This document shows, in pieces, positions 56,016 to 64,000 of a stretch of DNA of 64,000 bases (positions are counted from its first letter, which is position 1; each line of letters opens with the position of its first letter). The position numbers and the translations under genes are program-made. The notes beneath the pieces were generated by a model. The model made no database searches, had not been told where the DNA came from, and saw only the letters and a list, made by a program, of their open reading frames with translations. The stretch is from Ananas comosus (lineage: Eukaryota > Streptophyta > Magnoliopsida > Poales > Bromeliaceae), in assembly GCF_001540865.1 (NCBI RefSeq), contig NC_033628.1, positions 7,652,346 to 7,716,345 of the forward strand, given 5' to 3'.

Positions 56016-58688
56016 TGTAATTATGTCCAAATTTTGCCACTAGAACACTTCTATTCCCTGATCATTATTATAGTTTTTATTTTTATTTTTGGAAGAAAAT
56101 TTCACATGAAGTAAAATTGCCGAACAGAACCTGCAGACCAAATTCTAATTCGTATTAGGTCACTTAGGCGTCAAATTGAAATTAATTTTATGAGAAATAT
56201 TTTTACCAGTTAAAGGCATAAATTTTTCATAAAGTTTAGAGGTTACTTGGTCTTAAATAATTAATCATTTTTTAGTTGCTCTTATCAGCTAGACAAAGGG
56301 TCCAGCACCAAATTGTTACCAAACTTGGCACATTGTCCTAGATGCTATAACTAGCTCTCCTCATCATAATTACAAAAAAATATTTTTGTTATACTTTGTT
56401 TTTCAAAAAATTAATGTTATTGACTTGTTATTGATAATGTGGTGCAAGTATGACACAGTAAACTTCCTCCTGTCTCTTGATGATAGAATTTTCTGAGAAC
56501 ATTTCATGTACAAACAAACTTATCATATCAAAATTTAACTAATACTGAAATAAATGGATGCCTCTTGGTCAATAATTGTCCACTTTAGAACTCGGTATTA
56601 CTGAACAGGCACTTACATAATTCCACATAATAAGTAGAAACTTCTTCATCAATTACTCCAACAACATTCCACTGCCAATTTTTTGTTCATCAAACAAGAC
56701 ATTGCAACCCCTTCGTTTTGGAGTTGAATTTTTTTTCCAGAATGCTGGTCCATTTAAGCCAACAATGCCCTCTCCAGTGCACAAATTCGCAACATGGGAA
56801 ATCGAAGCCCTGACCTCTGGCTCTAATATCATTTGTCGGATCGTCGGCGCTAACCATTAATCTCTAACCATTAATTCCAAAAGCTCAAGCTGCTAGAAAT
56901 ATACAACAAATTCACTTAAAGCTTACAAACACAGCACACACGGGTCTCGATTGTGACTCGGCCTAACCCGTCTCATGCCACTTCAAACACGATACGGCCC
57001 AATTCAGCCTCACGCCATTTTGAATGTGACTGGGCCCAACCTAACCTTTCGCTACAGGGCAGAATGCTGACTCATTAAAGCCAATAGGGTAGAAGTTTTT
57101 TTATTTATTTGTGTGATATTCCTTATAAATTTCCTCGTGTAAAATTGAAATTTCAAATTTCAAATATTTGATTCATTTGGGGTTGTATTTAGTCAAATCA
57201 TAAAAAGTTAATTTATTTGATAAAATTCTCACTTTACTAATTAGTAAAAAAATCGAAACCGAAGCAGCCATCCAAGTTTAGAATAATAGGTTAAAAATGA
57301 ATCCCACAAAATTGGTTAGAATATTTAACAAAGAGAATTTTTTATGTACTTTCTAATTTAACATATGAGTCATGTAATTAAGTTTTGGTGAACCAACTAG
57401 AGAAACGCATGTGAATCCGAAAGTGTTAAATCTTGCTATTAATCCTGAATTTTCTATTCTTAGGTACAATTCACATCTTGCATACTGCTATATATTAATT
57501 GGTTATCTTCGATCCTCTAGTTCTTTTGTTACATATCCTTGTTGTTGTCAATCTACGTTGTTAATTTCTAAAATTTATGAATGCATGCTAGTGGTGGACG
57601 GATACGTATTTGACTTTTGTTGATGAGGGTATAGTACTTAGCAACGCCCTATATATTGTATGCATATATAGTATGTGGTGCCCTAATATTGTATGCAAAT
57701 TTAAGTTGAGCTAAACATCTAGTTAGTTATTTCAGCAATCATCTATCTATTAATTACATGTAATGACTAATGAGAGCACATTTGGGGAGTCAAACGCGCG
57801 CGGAGGCTCCATAATCCATATTCACCTGAGGCAAACGCGGAATTAATAGGGTGGGGTGCATGGTTCCACCTTTTCTTTTTCCAACCTAGTTCTCCTCTCT
57901 CTCTCTCTCTCTCTCATTGTTTAATATACAATCTATTTTTAAGTAGTCATTATTATTAAATTAAAATTTAATTTAATACATGAAATCTAAACCATATAAA
58001 AAGATATTGTGTGAAAAAATTACAAATTTTAAATTTTTATAATAAGATTTTAGAAATGTAGTGTATTGAATTTACTTTTATATCCGGTTTAAAGAATTTT
58101 TTTTTCCACCACTTTATTTTTCCTTCTCAGCTATAATAAATTAATGCCAGCATCCTATTTATTGGTGCATCGTATATATTAAACTCATGTCTCGAAGATT
58201 GATACTAGAAAGTTAGAATCAACTCTCATAAATGTAATCTACGCTATATAAAAAGTTTATATATAAAACTTATGCAGTCGTATGAAAAATAGCAGTAGTG
58301 GATAGAAAGTAAATTGAGACAGTCAATATTATTTTTGTTCTATTAGCATACTCATTCTTCTTTTTCTACCATCGTTATTGTTTTTGTTTTTTTTTTCTTC
58401 TTCTTCTTCCTTTTATTGACATTATTATTGTTGTTTCTTTTTTTTTTTAGTTTATTTTTTTTATAATAAATATAATATATTATTTTTATAATTTTATTTT
58501 TATTTTTCTTTTATCCTTCTTCTGCTTTACTGCTTGCTGCATTTTCTACTTCAACTTTTTTTATTCTTTAGCTTTTTTTTTTTTTTATTTATTTTATTTA
58601 TTTATTTTTACGGAATTGATGGGTCAACTGGTAACTAATTTTATGTCATTATTTCTTGGAATCTATTCCTATTCTTGTTTGTAGAGAT
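56016..58688. other. Mostly featureless noncoding DNA
   Basis: No gene is recognised. Around 56815-56850, CTGGCTCTAATATCATTTG resembles a minus-strand tRNA-Met-type primer site, and a possible decayed LTR element extends to about 57070. There is a TC microsatellite at 57894-57916 and T-rich text at 58370-58620. Confidence 0.45.
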
Positions 58689-58782
58689 ACGATAGCATCT
58701 AGCTAGCTAGGTGCAGAGCTAGACATCTTGTTGTGCAATATTTCAAAAAGCACGGCCGCATATGCGGTGCAGTGCCTGGTTG

Positions 58783-58784
58783 GG

Positions 58785-58818
<34 letters not shown>

Positions 58819-58999
58819 CTCTCCAGAAGAAAAAGAAGCAGCAGCAGCAGCAGCAGCGTGCGGCGCGCGGCGAGCTGCAGGGAGCAAAGCGCGAGCGGCG
58901 AGCGCTGGCTGAGAACGAGCCACCTGCCCGGCCTCCCTTTCTGTCTGCGCTGACTGAGGCCGAGCCGCCGCCTACCCGGTCCCGTTCTCTCTGTCTGTG

Positions 59000-59058
<59 letters not shown>
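58783..59058. repeat. CT arrays flanking a CAG-repeat, GC-rich block
   Basis: A (CT)n run (58787-58815), (AGC)n (58838-58857) and GC-rich sequence (58858-58980) are followed by a long (CT)n array (59000-59056). Frames on both strands are Glu/Arg or Ser/Leu repeats and are not proposed as genes. The layout resembles a plant 5'-UTR/promoter block, but no coding exon follows. Confidence 0.7.
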
Positions 59059-59061
<3 letters not shown>

Positions 59062-59445
59062 TATAATTTGTTCTAGTTTGTTAAAAGCTTGATAATTTTT
59101 TATATTTCATTACTTAGTTAGCTATTAACTGAATCAAAATTCGTCTGCCAACAGGTGATTGAAACTATTAAATACAAAGAATTAGCTATGGATCTTATAT
59201 TCTTATGAATTTTGAATTTTTTAAAATACCCAATTTAATTAACCGAGTAAAATCGTTCAATTTAAATTGATACTTAGCTTGTGGGGATTTACCGCCTTTT
59301 GGAATATGGGTCTTGTGTTAGATAAGTTGAATATCTTCTTATTAGAGACTAAACTTTCACTTCGAGACCTAGTAAGAGTATTTTGTGCTAGCTTGTGATG
59401 ACGTATCAAAATAATATTTTCTTTCTTCTTACTTTAGGTTCCGGT

Positions 59446-59513
59446 GATTAAATTGATACTTAGCTTTTGATTGAAACATTAAATTGATACTTAGCTTTTG
59501 ATTGAAACGATAA
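59446..59513. repeat. 34-bp tandem duplication
   Basis: TTAAATTGATACTTAGCTTT and the following TTGATTGAAAC occur twice in succession. Confidence 0.88.
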
Positions 59514-60688
59514 GTTAGATCAATTATTACTTTTTGGAGGTAAGCGATTGGACACTCTTTAGTTTATTTTTAGTAAAAATATGGAAATACTTTACGGCAG
59601 CAAAATAATTACTTTCTATATATATATATATAGTTTTCTGAAAAGTACGGATTAAGCCTACTTATACAGATTAGGAATCAATAGAAGAAAAGGCTTTTCT
59701 CAAGGTTTTGCTCTCAGTGTTGTATAACTTTAGTTTTCTGCTTTAATCGTGTTGGCTATGTCGACAAAATTAGAAGCTAGTTTAATTTGATTGTGTAATG
59801 CACCTCCGGGTGCTACTTTGATGCGCCCTCGAGTGCTATTTTGATGCGCCCCCAGCTGGTTCTATTTTGATACAACTATGGTAGACTTCACTTTTTGATC
59901 GCGTCTTAGGGTGTGTCTGATATGCGCTTTGGACCTGTAACAACGAGTTGCTTATGTATATAGTTAGTTGCCAGAGACTTTTCTTTTGAAATTTTAATTT
60001 CTTTCTTGGAATAAAACTGCTTTTGTCAAAAATTTTATTTTTCTTAGTTCAATTTGTAAAATATGTTTGTTTACAATTCAAAATCCTGCAAATAAGATTT
60101 GTGGTATTTTTGTGAAACCCAGTCATTATTGTTATAATCCGACTAATTTAGTGAATGCTTCCATATCCACATCTGAGTCCGCTCAGCTTGTGGGGATAGG
60201 ATTGAGTTATCGCTAGATGCAGAGACCTTTATTTAACTTTAGTGCTTTAATAAATTTAGTTAGTGGTTTTAAAATTTAATGTTTTTAAGATAGTGGATAT
60301 TTGTTTTGTTTAGAATTGTTTTAACTTTTCGTGAGTTTGAATAATTGAGTATTTGTGGATGTGAAAAGTGATTAAGTGGAAAAGAGTAGAAAATTCAAAT
60401 TGGAGTGATAGACATTGGTCTAACTTCTCTGAAATTTGATAGTATGTACAAGATTTAATATACATCATATATGAATCAATCAAGAAAGGAAAAAAATAAT
60501 ACAAAATATTATTGCCTTCCATGTGCATGCAGTCATTAAATCCAATATTGCCTTCTATATGCTATCATTAAATCCATTAAATAAACCAGCTGAATTGGCA
60601 AGATAATCTTGGTCCAAAATTGTTAGGCAAATCTCCATCAAATCTCTATCAAATATTCATAAAATATTAGAAACTTTATTTTCTAATA
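59514..60688. other. Noncoding, includes probable copia 3' LTR remnant
   Basis: 59800-59875 has imperfect short tandem text (GATGCGCCC repeated). Directly beyond the copia fragment, minus-strand sequence from 60688 (TATTAGAAAATAAAG) should be its 3' LTR, but no second LTR is present to define its length. Confidence 0.4.
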
Positions 60689-60695
60689 CTCCCCC

Positions 60696-61328
60696 TCAAG
60701 CTGGCATGTGAAGAGACGTAACACCCAGCTTGTGGACCAAATCTTGAAATCTTTCTCTACCAAGTGCCTTTGTAAAAATATCCACTAACTGATTAGTTGT
60801 TGATATATGTGCCGTAGTAATCAGCCCCGAATATATTTTCTCTCGTATGAGATGACAATCTAGCTCGATGTGCTTTGTCCGTTCATAAAATACTGGATTT
60901 GAAGCAATATGAAGCGCAACTTGATTATCACAATAAAGCAACATTGGTTGACGATGAAAAACACCAAGATCATTAAGTAAATAATTAAGCCACGTTAACT
61001 CACAAGTTGTAGTAGCCATCGAGCGATATTTGGCCTTCGTTGATGAGCGAGAGACAACACTTTGTTTTTTGGTGCGCCATGAAATAGGACTTGTTCCAAG
61101 GAAAGTGATGTAGCCAGTAGTTGATCACCGAGTCATAGGACAACTTGCCCAATCTGGGTCACAATATGCTTTTAATAATAATGGTGTAGAGCTAGAAAAG
61201 AGTATTCCATGTCCAAGTGAGCTCTTCAAATAGCGAAGAACTTGATATGCTGCTGCCATGTGTGTACTCCGAGGCTTTTGCATAAATTGGCTAAGCATAT
61301 CGACTGAATAGGTTATGTCAGGTGTCAC
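60696..61328 (-). pseudogene. Ty1/copia RT C-terminus and RNase H fragment
   Basis: The minus-strand frame from 61328 begins just after the RT catalytic region (PDITYSVDMLSQFM, LRYLKSSLGHGI, AYCDPDWA). It continues through RNase H (STTGYITFLG, SWRTKKQSVVSRSSTKAKY, LLYCDNQVALHIA, HIELDCHLIREK, NQLVDIFTKALG) to the stop at 60696. One in-frame stop (61125-61127) lies after CPMTR. The usual purine tract TTGAGGGGGAGT follows on the minus strand (60689-60699). The upstream part of pol is cut at about 61322 by another repeat. Confidence 0.93.
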
Positions 61329-62331
61329 GCCCCGGGGTCCCTTTTAGTTTAAAAACATAGCGGAAAAGCGTCTGAATTTTTTTTTTTTTTTTTTTTTTCG
61401 AAAACCTAAACCCAGAGTATGCCAGACTCGCCAAAAATACAGGGATTCTACTGTTCATACGGACAGAGTCTCCCCTGTATTTGCACGGCGTCACACGAGT
61501 ACAAGAAGTAACCCAGGTATAACCACAACCAAATGAACATACAAATAACTAACAATTATATATTCATACACCATTCACATCACAGGTTCACATTTATATA
61601 TTCGATATTTAAACATAAATCCACATCTATCAGTTAAAATGTTTCCAACCACAGAAACAGGTTTTGAAATACTAAGATGCAAAATCCACAGAAAACCTTT
61701 TGAAAACTGTTTCCTACACGGAAACCTTTATTCTTTAAAAACGCTACCACGAGGGGTAGAAAACCTTTTATTTGACAAAATCCAGAAATTCATTTATTAC
61801 ATTCACGAAAATCCATATTTTTAACTGTAATAAAAATACTGAACCATATAACTATCTTAAGCTATCACAACTGAAACAATAAGGGTAATAACTATACCGA
61901 AATAACCTGGGTCGGAAGCTCTATCGACCGCTACACACGTACCTCACGTCTCGTCCCACTATCATCGCCCCGCGATACCTGAAAAATGGTGGGGAGGTGA
62001 GAACATGTAAACATGTCTCCCCTCCAGTGGGTCCGCAAGCCGAAAAGCGGAGGAGTACTCACCGGATCAGAAGAGAGCTATACAACAACACGGAGAAACT
62101 AGATAGACATAAGTGCTGGTAAGTAAAGATGCTGATAAGTAAGGAGCTGACAAGTATAGATGCAGGTAAATAAAACAGTAGCTACAATAAACAGATAAGA
62201 TGTACTGAAAATAAACCTTACAACTACTGTATGCATGCGTCAACTGACGAAAAGCTCAAAAGTACCCAATCTCGCTGCCCTATTGTCCGAAGACCTCAGG
62301 CTCATGCCACACTGCTCAACCTGTACCTGAC

Positions 62332-62430
62332 CTCGCAATGAAGCCCCTGGGTCAGAAGCACAGGGTACCTGACCCTCGCAATGAAGCCCCTGGGTCAGAA
62401 GCATATACCCTCGCAATAAAGCCCCTGGGC
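62332..62430. repeat. Tandem repeat, about 3 units
   Basis: CTCGCAATGAAGCCCCTGGG occurs at about 62332 and 62374, and CTCGCAATAAAGCCCCTGGG near 62411. Unit spacing is 37-42 bp. Confidence 0.85.
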
Positions 62431-62558
62431 TCACGGGTTGGCAATCCAACCACTTTTCCGGAAAAGAACACCCTCTTGCGGTGGATCAGACCGCTGGTGT
62501 TCGTGAAATGCGTACCTGCAGTGGCGATCAATGTAGTATGCTCAAAGATCATCCATCG

Positions 62559-62815
62559 GCAACTAGCCGACAATCCAGCCCCTCAGGGCACACCGACCGT
62601 ATAGGCCATCAGCAACTAATCGGCTACGTATGTCAAGATAGAACTGTAGCAACTCGACCGATCATGTCACAAGTATAGGATATGAACTCGACCAATCATG
62701 TCACAAGTATAGGATATGAACTAGGCCAATCATGTCACAAGTATAGATATGAACAACCGTCGGCCACTAGCCGACAATCCGACCCCTCAGGGTACACCGA
62801 CCTCAACAGTCATCG
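62559..62815. repeat. Direct repeat pair
   Basis: ACTAGCCGACAATCC and CCCCTCAGGG(C/T)ACACCGACC occur at about 62563 and at 62765, flanking the 34-bp array. Confidence 0.8.
62655..62750. repeat. 34-bp tandem repeat, about 3 units
   Basis: CAATCATGTCACAAGTATAG recurs with the spacer GATATGAACT(C/A)G. Related CCAACCAGGTC-type words continue to 62925. Confidence 0.88.
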
Positions 62816-64000
62816 GACAACAGAAGTCAAAGGACCGACCAACCAGGTCACTAATACGAGGTACAAGAAACTACCAACCAGGTCGCAAGTGTAGGAGATG
62901 CAACGTCGACCAACCAGGTCATGGAGATCACATAGAAGATCAGACCAACCAAATCATAAATATCATATACAGATAAAGTCTACTCTACTCCTACACATGA
63001 TACTACACCTGGCAACAACTAAGTAGAGTAATAAGGAAACAGCATGGGTGCAGGGCTCAACATATATATGGTAAAAGATATAAACAACAAGGGTAAAGGA
63101 AACGTCACCGAGCGTGCACCACTGTACCAACGTCGGATCGAAGTACCCACCTATACAAGTCTGGATCAGATCTCACGACGGCGGGGACAGAGCAACCGGA
63201 CCTACGAAGGGTCCACTAGGTCAGAAGGAAACCCAAATGTCAGCAACTAAAATAAAATCCCCAAACAAGGAACCACGGGAATTGGTTTCCCAAGACCGAT
63301 TGCCGAATCACATCGGGTGTCCCGAAAACCGCACCGAGACTCTGTCGGGTCCACAGAATTGTCTCGAAACGCACCGATTCATACTACGAGTCACCTGCTG
63401 CCCCAAAACATTCCAATTTGGATGTTTTGGTAGCAAACACAAGATAATACCACTACACAAATATCGTCGGATAATTGTACGAATCCGGGTTCCCGAAAGT
63501 GTCTATTTCGACACCGGAACCCACCGTCGCTCACCCGTCATCACCGAACCCACAATGTGATGATGGTGACCAGTCAACAAGGCTAAGAGACTACTCACAG
63601 AGCAACCAAATGACGTCGGAAGCAATCCGAACCGAAACCGCGTTCTTTCAGCGAATTTCGCCGAAAAACGCATCGAAATCGACTCTTCGATTTCCGCAAA
63701 AGCTAACAGATCATGGACAATCAGTCCAGAGGTCACCACACACGCCTATACATTGTCCACAGTAGCCACAAAATGCACAATTGCACAAAAGCCCCTCACT
63801 TTACATAAAATCCCAATATTTTATGTAAATCGGGCGATAACATGGCTCGTTCACGCAAACTGAGGACTTCCAAGGTCCGCCGAGACACGTACTGACAGGT
63901 CTCGACGTACTGGAGGCCGTGCTCATGATCTGGAGCACAATGGCTCACTGTGGAAAGCGCGGGAGCAACCCGAAGGTTCAGCGAACAGCGCGCAGTCGGG

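Larger units (their letters stand above)
61322..64000. mobile_element. Large LTR-like repeat (probably Ty3/gypsy LTR), runs off window
   Basis: It begins TGTCACGCCCCGG, the kind of sequence found at one end of many plant Ty3 LTRs, exactly where the copia fragment is broken. A T-run follows (61379-61398). The ensuing 2.6 kb lacks any transposon coding domain and contains several short tandem arrays. The sequence at 27541 starts similarly. Orientation is not certain, because the word could be a start (plus) or the complement of an end. Small frames throughout are not supported. Confidence 0.55.

Noticed and set aside
58699..59059. Glu-Arg repeat ORFs
   Set aside because: Direct translation of the (CT)n/(GA)n arrays.

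Overview
The window looks like nuclear DNA from a flowering plant, probably a monocot. The reasons are AT-rich intergenic DNA, dense LTR retrotransposons and MITE-like repeats, GT-AG introns, and one clear plant-specific gene. A bromeliad such as pineapple is a guess only. I see no tRNA gene, intact rRNA gene, CRISPR array or prokaryotic operon.

Only one intact host gene is evident: a filament-like plant protein (FPP) gene on the + strand. Its CDS is in five exons (36055-36159, 39181-39379, 39842-42218, 42376-42430, 43434-43907). These join in frame into a 1,069-residue coiled-coil protein. It has a CT-rich 5' region and a probable 5'-UTR intron (34410-36026).

The rest is repeat-derived or featureless. 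1-1655 is a broken Ty3/gypsy pol fragment cut by a foldback element, which is itself cut by a small LTR element (TRIM). 1656-6330 holds more foldbacks, a hAT-like MITE, a Cassandra TRIM and a Ty3/gypsy LTR with a gag stub. 7.6-34 kb is gene-poor: LINE 3' ends, a Helitron terminus, a PIF/Harbinger-type MITE, CACTA-type MITEs, SINEs, several other MITE families, two GC-rich islands, a minute TRIM and LTR fragments. 44.6-56 kb holds a second Helitron terminus and a nearly full-length but dead Ty1/copia element (46052-50920, TSD ATATC), which sits in an older repeat. A long copia-type LTR, a third Cassandra copy and a CACTA copy follow. 56-64 kb is AT-rich DNA, a CT/CAG/GC-rich block, a reverse-strand copia RNase H fragment and a large LTR-like sequence running off the window.

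The most interesting pattern is a set of TRIMs. Two full copies and one solo LTR (4048-4533, 54734-55311, 14589-14766) carry a 5S-rRNA-like segment in the LTR, the hallmark of Cassandra. Two others (1095-1581 and 36780-37211) share their internal domain and the first part of the LTR but have no 5S segment. They look like a 5S-less sister lineage of Cassandra, and one copy sits in an intron of the FPP gene.
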